DNA of 64,000 nucleotides from Brevundimonas lenta (GCF_014196335.1 NZ_JACIDM010000001.1:372001-436000), one strand, 5' to 3'; counted from the stretch's first letter, positions 54,911 through 63,698 are shown. The notes: generated from the letters alone by a model not told the origin. Numbers and translations are program-made.

Positions 54911-55726
54911 CTAGTTCAGCTGAAGCCGGACCCGGTCGACCGAGATGCGGCGGCGCGCCTCGGTCGGATCATCGAGGGTGCGGGCGCGGGACAGGGCCTC
55001 CAGCGCGCCGGCCAGGGCGCCCTGTTTCTCGCGGGCGGCGGCGACGTCGAGCCACGGGCGGTGGTCCTCGGGGTCCAGAAGGGCGCGGCGGACGGCCGAG
55101 CGTTCGGCGCCCTCATAGTCGCCCATGCGGATGGCGCGGCTGAACAGCACGTTCTGCAGACGGATCAGGGCCTCGCGGTCGCTGACCGGGGCCATCAGCA
55201 CGTCGAGGCGGTCGGCGACGTGGGGCGTCAGCCCGGCGCGCAGGGCGCGGCGCGTCAGCTCGGACGGCAGGACCAGACGGCCCTGGCTGAACGGGTCCAG
55301 CGCCACCGGGCCGTCCGGGGTCTCGACCCGCAGCAGGAAGTGGCCGGGGAAGTCGACGCCCTGGGCCTTGATGCCTGCGCGGCGGGCGGCGTCGAGGTAG
55401 AAGATGGACAGGGCCGCCGACAGGCCGCGACGGCGCTCGGCCACGTCGATGACGTCGGTGTTGCCCGGGTGGTCGTAGTTGATCAGGTCGCCGTTAAGGC
55501 GCAGGTCGCCCGACATGGTCTCGGCGAGGGCGTCGTCCGGGGTTTCGCCGGTGATGCGCTCGGCCAGTCGTTCGGCGGCGTGGGCGGCCAGGACGCGGAC
55601 GGGTTCGGGATCGCGGAAGGGATAGTCGTGGATGGCGCAGGCGATCGCCGCTTCCAGCAACGGAAACGCGTCATCGTCGGCCTGGCCGGCCTCCGTCAGC
55701 CCGAACTCGGCTTCGTCACGCGTCAT
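54911..55726 (-). CDS. SirB1/transglutaminase-core-2 protein with TPR-like end
   Basis: A 271-residue cytosolic protein of the SirB1 family. The core has RRGLSAALSIFYLDAARR and VDFPGHFLLR, the transglutaminase-like fold; the catalytic Cys of true transglutaminases is absent. The last 80 residues form helical pairs like tetratricopeptide repeats. Function of the family is unknown. Its start overlaps the yraN stop (ATGA), so it is coupled to rsmI-yraN. Confidence 0.83.
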   Translation of the reverse strand: MTRDEAEFGLTEAGQADDDAFPLLEAAIACAIHDYPFRDPEPVRVLAAHAAERLAERITGETPDDALAETMSGDLRLNGDLINYDHPGNTDVIDVAERRRGLSAALSIFYLDAARRAGIKAQGVDFPGHFLLRVETPDGPVALDPFSQGRLVLPSELTRRALRAGLTPHVADRLDVLMAPVSDREALIRLQNVLFSRAIRMGDYEGAERSAVRRALLDPEDHRPWLDVAAAREKQGALAGALEALSRARTLDDPTEARRRISVDRVRLQLN

Positions 55727-56163
55727 CCCCGCCCCTCCTCGAAGGGAACCACGGACAGACGATGACGCGGAAACCGTCCGGGGGCCAGCGCCACCATATC
55801 GATTCTCAGCACATGTCCGGCCAAGCTGGGTCTTTGGCGCAACACAGCGCGTCCTGCGGACAACAAACGTTCATATTGGGCCGCGGTCAGAGCGGTCAGG
55901 GCCTGCTCGAGTGTGGCCCGGCGCTTGACCTCGACGACGGCCAGGGTGCGGCCGCGACGGGCGAGGATGTCGATCTCGCCGGCCCGGGTCTTCAGGCGGA
56001 AACCCAACACCTGATAGCCGCGCAGCATCAGCAGGGCGGCGGCGACCCATTCGGAGCGATGGCCCAGCCGGTGCGACAACGCCCCCAGCGCCACGCGCCA
56101 GCCGCGACGGGCCCGCACGACCTTCGGCGCCTTGAGGCGGGTCGCGGGCCGGGGGGCGGTCAC
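55723..56163 (-). CDS. yraN: YraN/UPF0102 nuclease-like protein
   Basis: A 146-residue protein with the UPF0102 signature TRAGEIDILARRGRTLAVVE followed by VKRR, a PD-(D/E)xK nuclease-like D...ExK arrangement. Biochemical role is unproven. It starts with GTG at 56163 inside the rsmI stop (GTGA), and its own stop overlaps the next start (ATGA). The N-terminus has a basic Pro/Arg-rich lead of about 25 residues. Confidence 0.9.
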   Translation of the reverse strand: MTAPRPATRLKAPKVVRARRGWRVALGALSHRLGHRSEWVAAALLMLRGYQVLGFRLKTRAGEIDILARRGRTLAVVEVKRRATLEQALTALTAAQYERLLSAGRAVLRQRPSLAGHVLRIDMVALAPGRFPRHRLSVVPFEEGRG

Positions 56164-57032
56164 CGTCCCTGCAGCTCCAGCGCCCGCTTGTAGAGCGGTT
56201 TGCGGGGCAGGTTCAGCGCCTTCGAGACCTCGGCGGCGGCTTCGCCGGGGGGAAGGCGGGTCATGGCCTCCTTCAGGGCCGCGTCGGCGTCGGCCTCGGT
56301 GGCGACCTCGGCCTCGCCGGGCGCGACGACGATGACGATCTCGCCCTTCGGCGCCTGGCAGCGCGGATCGACGGCCAGTTCGGCGAGGGAGCCGCGCACG
56401 CACTCCTCATAGAGTTTGGTCAGTTCGCGGGCGACAGCGGCGGGGCGGGGGCCCAGCACGGAGGCCATGTCCGCCAGGCTGTCGGCGAGGCGCGGGCCGC
56501 TCTCGAAGAAGACCAGGGTCTGACGACCGGTCCGCAGCTCTTCCAGCGCGGTGCGGCGGGCGCCCGACTTAGGCGGCAGGAAGCCCGCGAACAGGACGCG
56601 GTCGGCGGGCAGGCCGGCGATGCACAGGGCGGCCAACAGACTGGACGGCCCCGGGATCGGATGGACCGGCAGGCCCTCGGCGATGACGGCGCGGGCGACG
56701 ACATAGCCGGGATCCGACACCAGCGGCGTGCCGGCGTCGGAGACGAGGGCGACGACAGCTCCCTCGCGCAACCGCTCGATCGCCAGTTCGGCGGCGCGGG
56801 CCGAAGCGTGGTCGTCGCATCGCTCCAGCTTGGCCTTCAGGCCGTAGGCCGACAGCAGTTTGGCGGTGACGCGCGTGTCCTCGGCCAGCACCAGCTCGGC
56901 GGCGGCCAGCACGTCCAGCGCGCGCAGGGTCATGTCGCGCAGGTTCCCGATCGGCGTCGCCACCAGATAGAGGCCGGGCGCGACGGTGCGCGGCGGCGGG
57001 GCGGTCGGCGGGAAGACGGTGGGGTCAGGCAT
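56160..57032 (-). CDS. rsmI: 16S rRNA 2'-O-ribose C1402 methyltransferase RsmI
   Basis: A 290-residue SAM-dependent methyltransferase (tetrapyrrole methylase fold) acting on C1402 of 16S rRNA. Signatures include LYLVATPIGNLRDMTLRALD, EDTRVTAKLL, SDAGTPLVSDPG and IPGPSSLLAAL. I use the ATG at 57032; an upstream in-frame ATG would add a non-conserved segment from repeat B2. It leads the rsmI-yraN-SirB1 operon. Confidence 0.96.
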   Translation of the reverse strand: MPDPTVFPPTAPPPRTVAPGLYLVATPIGNLRDMTLRALDVLAAAELVLAEDTRVTAKLLSAYGLKAKLERCDDHASARAAELAIERLREGAVVALVSDAGTPLVSDPGYVVARAVIAEGLPVHPIPGPSSLLAALCIAGLPADRVLFAGFLPPKSGARRTALEELRTGRQTLVFFESGPRLADSLADMASVLGPRPAAVARELTKLYEECVRGSLAELAVDPRCQAPKGEIVIVVAPGEAEVATEADADAALKEAMTRLPPGEAAAEVSKALNLPRKPLYKRALELQGR

Positions 57033-57084
57033 CGGCGGGACCGTGACAGCGACGCCGCCGCGGCTCAAGGGCGATGCTTCCTTT

Positions 57085-57256
57085 GCTTTCGTCATCCTCC
57101 GGCGAGCGTAGCGAGACCGGGGGATCCAGCGGCGCGCGAGAGCGCGAACCTGTCACGCACGCGACTCGCGGAGTCATCGCCTTCGCTACGCTACGGCGCC
57201 GCCGGGTTCCGGGTCTTCGGCTCGCTGCGCGAGCCTGCGCCCGGAATGACGAAAGC
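57085..57256. repeat. Palindromic repeat family B, copy 2
   Basis: Begins GCTTTCGTCATCCTCCGG and ends with CCGGAATGACGAAAGC. Internal stems include GCGTAGCG and TCGCTGCGCGA type hairpins. It lies between the rsmI start and the hemW stop. Confidence 0.85.
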
Positions 57257-57270
57257 ATGGAGGTGATTTT

Positions 57271-58425
57271 TCAGGTCAGCAGCGCCTTGAGCACGCCGTC
57301 CAGCACCGGCCGGCCCTTCGCTGTGGCGGCGACGCGGTCGCTGTCGCGGACGAGGAAGCCGTCGGCCAGCAGGTCGGCGAGGCGTCCTTCCTCCACGTCG
57401 AGATCCAGCGCCTCCAGATCCGTCAGCCGCACGCCCTCGACTGTCCGCAGACCCAGCAGGATGCGTTCCTCGGCGGCCTCGGCCGGCGACTGGCGTTCGC
57501 GTTCGCTCCACGGGGCGCCGTCGGCGACGCCCTGGACATAGTCGGCGATGCCGCGCCGGGCGACTGTGGCGGTGCGGACGCCGTCCAGGGTCAGGCGGCC
57601 GTGGGCGCCGGGGCCGAGGCCCAGATAGTCGCCGCCGCGCCAGACATGGATGTTGTGCGACGAGCGGGCGGCGACGCCGCCCGCGTGGTTGGACACCTCA
57701 TAGGCTTCGAAGCCGGCCCCCTCGAGCACCGCCTGGGTGGCCTCATAGAGAGCGGCGGCCTGATCCTCGTCCGGCGGGACCAGGGTCCCGCGGGCGAAGG
57801 CGCGGCCGAAGGCGGTCGCGGGCTCGATGGTCAATTGATAGGGCGAAACGTGCTCGAAGCCGAGATCCAGCGCCTCGTTCAGCTCGCCGCGCCAGTCGGC
57901 GACGGTCTGGCCGGGGCGGGCGTAGATCAGATCGATGGACAGGCGGTCGAAGGCTCGGGCGGCCGTGGCGACGGCGCGGCGGGCTTCGTCGGCGGAGTGG
58001 TTGCGCCCCAGCGCCTTCAGCGCCGCGTCGTCCAACGCCTGGACGCCCATCGACAGCCGGTTGACCCCGGCGGCGGCGAGGGCGGCGAAGCGATCGGCCT
58101 CCGCGTCCGTCGGGTTAGCCTCCAGCGTGATCTCGATCGGGCCGCGCGGTTCGAACAGGGCGGTTGTGCGGGCGATGATCCGGCCGACGGCGTCCGGATC
58201 CATCAGCGAGGGCGTGCCGCCGCCGAAGAAGATGGAGGCCAGCCGGCGCGGGCCGGTCAGTGCGGCCTGCGCCTCCAGATCTGTCAGGATGGCGTCGACC
58301 AGGCCGCGCTGTTCGTCCGTGCGGCCGCGGTCGCGCACGACGTTGAAGTCGCAATACGGGCAGATGCGGGCGCAGTACGGCCAGTGGACGTAGAGGGCGA
58401 CGTCGCTGCCGGGGTCGGGGATCAT
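57271..58425 (-). CDS. hemW: Radical SAM heme chaperone HemW
   Basis: A 384-residue radical SAM protein. The cluster motif C18-x3-C22-x2-C25 (YCARICPYCDFN) and FFGGGTPSL match HemW, which inserts heme into respiratory enzymes. HemN-only residues are lacking, so it is not the oxygen-independent coproporphyrinogen oxidase it is often called. It sits 17 bases downstream of rdgB on the same strand, a common pairing. Confidence 0.92.
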   Translation of the reverse strand: MIPDPGSDVALYVHWPYCARICPYCDFNVVRDRGRTDEQRGLVDAILTDLEAQAALTGPRRLASIFFGGGTPSLMDPDAVGRIIARTTALFEPRGPIEITLEANPTDAEADRFAALAAAGVNRLSMGVQALDDAALKALGRNHSADEARRAVATAARAFDRLSIDLIYARPGQTVADWRGELNEALDLGFEHVSPYQLTIEPATAFGRAFARGTLVPPDEDQAAALYEATQAVLEGAGFEAYEVSNHAGGVAARSSHNIHVWRGGDYLGLGPGAHGRLTLDGVRTATVARRGIADYVQGVADGAPWSERERQSPAEAAEERILLGLRTVEGVRLTDLEALDLDVEEGRLADLLADGFLVRDSDRVAATAKGRPVLDGVLKALLT

Positions 58426-58442
58426 GACGGCTCCTTACACCG

Positions 58443-59042
58443 TCAGTCGATGAGCGCCGCCTTCAGTTTCGCGAACGCCAGGGCGCGGTGGCTGATGGAG
58501 TCCTTCAGCGCCGGGTCCAGTTCGCCGAAGGTCTGCGTCTGGCCGTCGGGGATGAAGATGGGGTCGTAGCCGAAGCCGCGGTCGCCGCGCGGGGGGAAGG
58601 TGAGCAGGCCGTCGACCCGGCCCTCGACCACCACGGCCGGCCCGTTCGGCCAGGCGACGGCCAGGGCCGAGGTGAACCAGGCGCGCCGATCGTCGGAGCC
58701 GATCTCCTCCAGCCGTTCCTCGACCTTGCGCATGGCGAAGCCGAAATCCTTGTCCGGACCGGCCCAGCGCGCGGAGAAGATGCCGGGGGCGCCGTCGAGG
58801 GCCGCGACCGACATGCCGGAGTCGTCGGCGAGGGCGACCTCGCCCGACAGGTCGGCGGCGTGGCGCGCCTTGAGCAGAGCGTTGCCGGTGAAAGTCGCCT
58901 CGGTTTCGTCCGGCTCGGGCAAATTCAGGCTGCCGGCGGTGACCACCTCGTAATGTCCATCCAGCAGCGCTTCGATCTCGCGCGCCTTGCCGGGATTGTG
59001 GGTCGCTGCGACCAGCCGCATCCCTTTGATCAGTCTCAACAT
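58443..59042 (-). CDS. rdgB: dITP/XTP pyrophosphatase RdgB
   Basis: A 199-residue Ham1/RdgB pyrophosphatase removing non-canonical purine NTPs. Signatures: VAATHNPGKAREIEALL, LADDSGMSVAALDGAPG and GFGYDPIFIPDG. The ATG at 59042 has GAGGT close upstream; an internal ATG at 59021 is the alternative. It is first in the rdgB-hemW operon. A perfect palindrome lies at 59086-59102 upstream. Confidence 0.95.
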   Translation of the reverse strand: MLRLIKGMRLVAATHNPGKAREIEALLDGHYEVVTAGSLNLPEPDETEATFTGNALLKARHAADLSGEVALADDSGMSVAALDGAPGIFSARWAGPDKDFGFAMRKVEERLEEIGSDDRRAWFTSALAVAWPNGPAVVVEGRVDGLLTFPPRGDRGFGYDPIFIPDGQTQTFGELDPALKDSISHRALAFAKLKAALID

Positions 59043-59085
59043 TTCGACCTCAAGCGTAGCAGAAACAATTCATTGCAGATGTTTA

Positions 59086-59102
59086 ATATCGTTAAACGAT
59101 AT
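59086..59102. promoter_or_regulatory. 17-base palindrome in the rdgB upstream region
   Basis: ATATCGTTAAACGATAT: two 8-base halves around a central A, in an AT-rich island between rdgB (minus) and the 38-residue peptide gene (plus). It looks like a dimeric repressor site. The nearby HTH protein (60155) is a candidate ligand; unproven. Confidence 0.5.
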
Positions 59103-59257
59103 GTAACGAGACTTCCGGCCGCGCACGGCCTATCTATTATCTCAAGAACGGACGCCGCGACGTTCCTCGATAAAGCCCTCCCCCGGCAACGTCGATGCAG
59201 CGGAACAACCAAACGAGGGCAAAAACGTCCCTCATTCAGGACTGACGGAGAACGACA

Positions 59258-59374
59258 ATGAACACCATGAACGCTTCCTACTTCATCGAAAAGGTCGGCC
59301 ACGGCGTCCTCAACGCCTTCCTGCTCGCCGCCATGCCGACCGCCCTGGTCGCCACCCTCGTCCAGTTCTTCTGA
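59258..59374 (+). CDS. Small 38-residue membrane peptide
   Basis: A short open frame beginning at ATG 59258 with GGAG eight bases upstream (ACGGAGAACGACA). The product has a polar N-terminus (MNTMNASYFIEKVGHG) and one hydrophobic helix of about 20 residues to the C-terminus, ending in QFF. The good ribosome-binding site, promoter-like AT-rich leader and transmembrane character support expression. Family not recognised. Confidence 0.6.
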   Translation: MNTMNASYFIEKVGHGVLNAFLLAAMPTALVATLVQFF

Positions 59375-59501
59375 TCGACCTTTCGGTCACCGGGACTTTG
59401 ACGATCCGAATGGGACACGCGATGAATAAGACCGCGCGAGGGTTCGCCGGACCCCGCGCGGCGATCGCGCCCTTCGTTCCGGCCTGAAAGAGGCCGTCTC
59501 C

Positions 59502-60092
59502 ATGCGCTTCCCGAACCGGTCATCGTCCGGGATGCGTCTGCCTTCCATCCGGACGCCCGCCCTGCCCGGGCTGGGCGCCGGGTCGATGACCACCCTTCTG
59601 AGCATCGCCCTCGCGGCCGCCTTCTGGGCCCTGGCGCTGGCCGCCGTCGCCGCCGTGCTCTTCTTCATCTTCATGGCGTTCGTCCCGCTGGGCCCGATGG
59701 GGCTGACGGTGACGACCGAGTCGGGCGGCACCAATGTGCCCGTGCCCCGCGCCTACATCCTGTTCGCCGCCGGCGCCGTGATCGCCTATCTCGGCGGCTT
59801 CGCCCTGATCCTGCGCCACCTGCGCGCCATCGTGCTGACGCTGCGCATGGGCGACCCTTTCCATCCCGCCAACGTCGCCCGGCTGAGGCAGATCGGCCTG
59901 ACCCTGGCCGTGGTCACCGGCGGCGCCTGGATCGGCCAGACCCTGGTCTCGCGCCTGGTGCGTGGCGAACTGCCCTCGCCCAGCCTGTTCGACCTGATCA
60001 CCCCCGCCTTCTCGGTCCTGGTGGTGTTCGTGCTGACCCAGGTGTTCCGCGAAGGCGCGCGCCTGCGCCGGGAATCGGAGCTGACCATTTGA
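59502..60092 (+). CDS. DUF2975 membrane protein
   Basis: A 196-residue inner-membrane protein with about four helices (approximately 30-60, 85-108, 133-150 and 160-180) and the family motif LRMGDPFHPANVARLRQIG in its cytosolic loop. DUF2975 proteins usually occur with a small Xre-type HTH regulator, as here (60155). The pair behaves like a membrane sensor and regulator; function unknown. AAAGAGG precedes the ATG. Confidence 0.85.
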   Translation: MRFPNRSSSGMRLPSIRTPALPGLGAGSMTTLLSIALAAAFWALALAAVAAVLFFIFMAFVPLGPMGLTVTTESGGTNVPVPRAYILFAAGAVIAYLGGFALILRHLRAIVLTLRMGDPFHPANVARLRQIGLTLAVVTGGAWIGQTLVSRLVRGELPSPSLFDLITPAFSVLVVFVLTQVFREGARLRRESELTI

Positions 60093-60154
60093 GCAGTCCC
60101 GTATCCGGTCATCGCCGCCTTTTCCCCCGAACGTGCTGCGGGTAGAGACCGACC

Positions 60155-60400
60155 ATGGCCATTCGCGTCCAGCTCGACCGCATCCTCCTCGAACGTCGCA
60201 TGTCGCTGACGGAACTCGCCGATCGCGTCGGCGTGACCCTGGCCAATCTGTCGATCCTGAAGACCGGCAAGGCGCGGGCGATCCGCTTTTCGACCCTGGA
60301 CGCCCTGTGCCGCGAGCTGAACTGCCAGCCCGGCGACCTGCTGGCGCATGAGCCGGGCCCGGTCGAGTTCGCCTCCGACGAGCCAGACACCGAGGCATGA
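60155..60400 (+). CDS. Xre-type HTH regulator (YozG-like)
   Basis: An 81-residue single HTH_26-type domain: RILLERRMSLTELADRVGVT then LANLSILKTGKARAIRFSTL, followed by an acidic tail. Such proteins are regularly encoded after DUF2975 proteins. It probably autoregulates the pair. Its stop overlaps the Smr gene start (ATGA). Confidence 0.88.
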   Translation: MAIRVQLDRILLERRMSLTELADRVGVTLANLSILKTGKARAIRFSTLDALCRELNCQPGDLLAHEPGPVEFASDEPDTEA

Positions 60401-60942
60401 GCCGGCGCTCGGACCTGAGCCCTGAAGACCGCCGCATCTGGGCCCGGGTCACGGGCTCGGTGACCCCGGCCAAACCGAAGAAGGCCCCGCGCATCGCCAT
60501 CGGCGCGGTCGAACCCGATCCGCCGGCCGCGCCCCATCCGACGAAATCGCCGAAGGCGAAACGCCCGGTGGCGGTCGTTACGCCGCCTGCGCCCCAGCCC
60601 CAACGCACCCGCGGCCTGCCCGAGGAACTCGAGCCCCGCCGTCAGCGCCGCCTGTCGCGCGAGAGGGATCCCATCGAGGCGAAGATCGACCTGCACGGCT
60701 ACGGCCGCTTCCAGGCCCAGGACGCCCTGACCGGCTTCCTGCTGGGCGCCCAGGCGCGCGGCTACCGCTCGGTCCTGGTGGTCACCGGCCAGGGCCGGCG
60801 CGGCGGCACGGGCGTGATCCGCGCCTCCGTGCATGAATGGCTGCAGTCGCCGACCCTGAGGACGGTGGTGTCCGGCTTCGCCCCGGCCGCGCGCCACCAC
60901 GGCGGTGACGGCGCGCTGTATGTGACGATCCGGCGGAGCTGA
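60397..60942 (+). CDS. Smr-domain protein
   Basis: A 181-residue protein with a disordered Pro/Lys-rich N-terminal half and a C-terminal Smr domain. The catalytic IDLHGY is near 90 and the TGQGRRGGTGVI loop follows. Smr domains are DNA nicking or RNA-cleaving nucleases, and the lone form may act in ribosome rescue or RNA turnover. It is translationally coupled to the HTH gene by ATGA. Confidence 0.9.
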   Translation: MSRRSDLSPEDRRIWARVTGSVTPAKPKKAPRIAIGAVEPDPPAAPHPTKSPKAKRPVAVVTPPAPQPQRTRGLPEELEPRRQRRLSRERDPIEAKIDLHGYGRFQAQDALTGFLLGAQARGYRSVLVVTGQGRRGGTGVIRASVHEWLQSPTLRTVVSGFAPAARHHGGDGALYVTIRRS

Positions 60943-60952
60943 CTCACAAAAT

Positions 60953-61085
60953 CCGCTCATCCCCGCGAAAGCGGGGACCCAGTCCTTTTGTTGGTGCGCC
61001 GACGCTTCAGGACTGCGAGCCGCGCATCGTCGGTTCTCACCGATCACCCAAAACGCTGGGTCCCCGCTTTCGCGGGGATGAGCGG
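60953..61085. repeat. Palindromic repeat family A, copy 3
   Basis: Arms at 60953-60983 and 61056-61085, same arrangement as copies 1 and 2. The internal region is related to copy 2, including CGATCACCCAAAAC before the right arm. Lies between convergent smr and the PfkB kinase gene. Confidence 0.88.
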
Positions 61086-61103
61086 AGTAATTCGGCCTGG
61101 CCT

Positions 61104-62120
61104 TCAGCCCAGCGTCAGCCCCGCCTGTTCCGCCAGCGCCTGCAGCGGCGTCATCGGGCGCGGGCCCCAGTGGGCGATGACTTCCGAGGCGGCCAGCGAG
61201 CCCAGCTTGCCGGCGTCCTCCAACGACAGACCGCGGGCCAGGCCCAGCAGCAGGCCGGCGGCGTACTGGTCCCCGGCGCCGGTGGTGTCGACGATCTTGT
61301 CGACGGCGAAGGCCGGAACATCGACACGCTCGTCGCCCGAGATGACCACCGAACCGGCGGCGCCGCGGGTCACGGCGGCGACCTCGACCATCGAGGCGAG
61401 GCGGTCGGCGGCGGCGTCGAAGTCTTCGGTTTCGAACAGGGCGGCCAGCTCGGCCTCATTGGCCAGGACGATGTCGGCCGAGGCCTCGATGAAGGCCAGC
61501 AGCTCGGCGCGCCAGCGGTGCACGACGAAGGAGTCGGACAGGGTGATGGCGACCTTGCGGTCCGCGGCGTGGGCGGCGGCGGCGGCGGCCTCGAAGGCGG
61601 CGCGGGCCGGGGCCGGGTCGAACAGATAGCCTTCGAGGTAGACGATGGCCGAGGCGCCGACCAGGTCCGCGTCGATGTCGGCGACGGTCAGCTGGTTGGC
61701 GGCGCCCAGGAAGGTGCACATGGTGCGCTGGGCGTCGGGCGTGACGTTGATCATGCACACGCCGGTGGCCAGGCCCTGGGCGGCGCCGTCCTGCAGCGGC
61801 GGGGTTTCGAAATGGACGCCGACGGCCTGGATGTCGTGGGTGAAGACGCCGCCCAGCTGGTCGTCGGCGACCTTGCCGATATAGGCCGCGCGGCCCCCGA
61901 AACTGCCGACGCCGGCGACGGTATTGCCGGCCGAGCCGCCCGAGGCTTCGACGCCCGCGGCCATGGCGGCGTACAGGGCCGCGCTCTGGTTCGCGTCGAC
62001 CAGCTGCATCGAGCCGGGCACCAGGCCCTGGGCCTCGAGGAAGGCGGGTTCGCAGGGGGCGAGGACGTCGACGATGGCGTTGCCGACGGCGAGGACGTCG
62101 TATTGAGCGGCTTGGGTCAT
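61104..62120 (-). CDS. PfkB-family (adenosine) kinase
   Basis: A 338-residue ribokinase-fold enzyme with GGSAGNTVAGVGSFGG as motif 1 and DTTGAGDQYAAGLLLG as motif 2, whose Asp is the catalytic base. The N-terminus YDVLAVGNAIVDVLA matches the bacterial adenosine kinase-like group. It probably phosphorylates adenosine for AMP salvage; other ribosides are possible. The ATG at 62120 gives the conserved start. It is flanked by repeats A3 and B3. Confidence 0.9.
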   Translation of the reverse strand: MTQAAQYDVLAVGNAIVDVLAPCEPAFLEAQGLVPGSMQLVDANQSAALYAAMAAGVEASGGSAGNTVAGVGSFGGRAAYIGKVADDQLGGVFTHDIQAVGVHFETPPLQDGAAQGLATGVCMINVTPDAQRTMCTFLGAANQLTVADIDADLVGASAIVYLEGYLFDPAPARAAFEAAAAAAHAADRKVAITLSDSFVVHRWRAELLAFIEASADIVLANEAELAALFETEDFDAAADRLASMVEVAAVTRGAAGSVVISGDERVDVPAFAVDKIVDTTGAGDQYAAGLLLGLARGLSLEDAGKLGSLAASEVIAHWGPRPMTPLQALAEQAGLTLG

Positions 62121-62175
62121 GGGCGCGCCATAGCGGTCCGGGCGCCGATTGGCGAGACTCCGGCGCGAATCCTGA

Positions 62176-62326
62176 GCTTTCGTCATCCCCCGGCAAGGCG
62201 CGTCAGCGACGCAGACCGGGGGACCCAGCGGCGCCCGAAGGGCGAAAATCCCACGCGCCCGTCGGGCCGGATCGCCTTCGGCGCCGCTGGGTTCCCCGGT
62301 CGCTGCGCGCCGGGGAATGACGATAG
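62176..62326. repeat. Palindromic repeat family B, copy 3
   Basis: Starts GCTTTCGTCATCCCCCGG and ends CCGGGGAATGACGATAG, the weakest palindrome of the three copies. Located between two divergent gene starts (PfkB kinase and ATP-grasp), so it lies in a promoter region. Confidence 0.8.
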
Positions 62327-62347
62327 AAAAAGGGGGCGAACCCTGGC

Positions 62348-63241
62348 ATGAGCGTCGTCATGACCCGTATCGCCGTCCTGACCCCCGACCCCGCCGATCC
62401 GTCCTACGCCGGCCAGTGGCCCGGGGTGCTGGAGCGCCTGTCCGACGCGCTCAAGGCGGCGGACGTGACGGTCGAGCCGACGCCGTGGACCGACCACATC
62501 GGGGACGCCTCGGCCCTGACCGGCTATCCGCTGGTCCTGCCGTTGATCGTCTGGGGCTATCACCGCGATCACGACCGCTGGATGCAGGCCTGCGCCACCT
62601 GGGCCGCCGCGGGCGTGCGTATGCTGAACCCCGCCGACGTCATCGCCTGGAACTCGGACAAGTCCTATCTCGGCCGCCTGGCTGACAAGGGCGTCGCCGT
62701 GCCGGACACCATGTGGGTCGAGGGCGTGGACCAGGCCGACGTCGACGCCGCCTTCGACCGCTTCGGCGTCGATACGGTCGTGGTCAAGCCGCGCGTCTCC
62801 GGCGGCGCGTGGAAGACCCTGCGCCTGTCGCGCGGCGAGACCATGGTCGACGCCCCCCAGGGCCCGGCGATGATCCAGCCCTATCTGCCGTCGATCGAGA
62901 CGGAAGGCGAAACCAGCCTGCTGTTCTTCGGCGGCGCGCTCAGCCACGTGGTCAACAAGCGCCCGGTCGGCGGCGACTTCCGTATCCAGGTGCAGTTCGG
63001 CGGCCAGTACGTCGCCCTTCCCGAACCGCCCGCGGCCGCGCTGGCGCTGGCGCAACAGACCCTGGCCGCGATCGACGAGGACCTCCTCTACGCCCGCATC
63101 GACATGGCCCAGGCCCCCGAGGGCGGCTGGCGTCTGATGGAGGCCGAACTTATCGAACCGGACTTCTATCTCGGCTCGGCGCCCGACGGCGGCGCGAAGT
63201 TCGCGGCAGCGGTGAAGGTCAGGCTTGAGGCCAGCGCCTGA
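62348..63241 (+). CDS. Orphan RimK-like ATP-grasp ligase
   Basis: A 297-residue ATP-grasp protein. An N-terminal pre-ATP-grasp domain is followed by NSDKSYLGRLADKG, the ATP-binding VVVKPRVSGGAWKT, and the metal-binding EAELIEPDFYL near the C-terminus. It resembles the stand-alone prokaryotic glutathione synthetase-like/cycloserine ligase-like group. No peptide or amino acid pathway gene is adjacent, so the substrates are unknown. An in-frame ATG at 62360 is an alternative start. It overlaps the next convergent gene by 23 bases. Confidence 0.84.
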   Translation: MSVVMTRIAVLTPDPADPSYAGQWPGVLERLSDALKAADVTVEPTPWTDHIGDASALTGYPLVLPLIVWGYHRDHDRWMQACATWAAAGVRMLNPADVIAWNSDKSYLGRLADKGVAVPDTMWVEGVDQADVDAAFDRFGVDTVVVKPRVSGGAWKTLRLSRGETMVDAPQGPAMIQPYLPSIETEGETSLLFFGGALSHVVNKRPVGGDFRIQVQFGGQYVALPEPPAAALALAQQTLAAIDEDLLYARIDMAQAPEGGWRLMEAELIEPDFYLGSAPDGGAKFAAAVKVRLEASA

Positions 63242-63698
63242 GGTTTCCCAGCGCCAATAGCAGGACGCAGGAAAACAGCCCGAACGCAGCCTGTAGCAGC
63301 GCATCCAGGTAGTTGACCGAAAGGAAGTAGGCGCGCGCATCGGCGAGCGTCCAGTCGGAGGTGTTCGACCAGGCCCTGGCGAAAGCGAGCTCTGAACTCG
63401 CGATCTCCCAAATGCCCGAGACCACACCTACCGCTGCGCAGCATACAGCCACCGTCCGGAGCCTGCGGCGTGAAGCTGGCCGGAGAAGCAGGCAACCACC
63501 CCACAGCAGCAGCGCCGCCATAACCAAACGCGGGCCCGCTGAAGAGAGAAAGGGCGGGAGCAGGAGATAGATGACGATTCGGCCGATACTCTCGTCCTGG
63601 CTGGAGACCACGATCGGAGAGAGGCCGACGATCGCCACCAGAACTATCGCCAGCGCGACGGCCGATAGCGTCAACAGGGGCAGGGAGCGGTTTGTCAC
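63219..63698 (-). CDS. Hypothetical four-helix membrane protein
   Basis: A 159-residue protein with about four hydrophobic helices (roughly 8-28, 38-72, 82-98 and 128-150). Less GC-rich than flanking genes. Family not recognised. Its 3' end overlaps the ATP-grasp gene. It lies four bases downstream of nth and is probably cotranscribed. Confidence 0.65.
   Translation of the reverse strand: MTNRSLPLLTLSAVALAIVLVAIVGLSPIVVSSQDESIGRIVIYLLLPPFLSSAGPRLVMAALLLWGGCLLLRPASRRRLRTVAVCCAAVGVVSGIWEIASSELAFARAWSNTSDWTLADARAYFLSVNYLDALLQAAFGLFSCVLLLALGNLRRWPQA

Noticed and set aside
59410..59487. A 25-codon frame between the 38-residue peptide gene and the DUF2975 gene
   Set aside because: No ribosome-binding site, and the sequence is Arg/Ala/Pro-rich without recognisable features.
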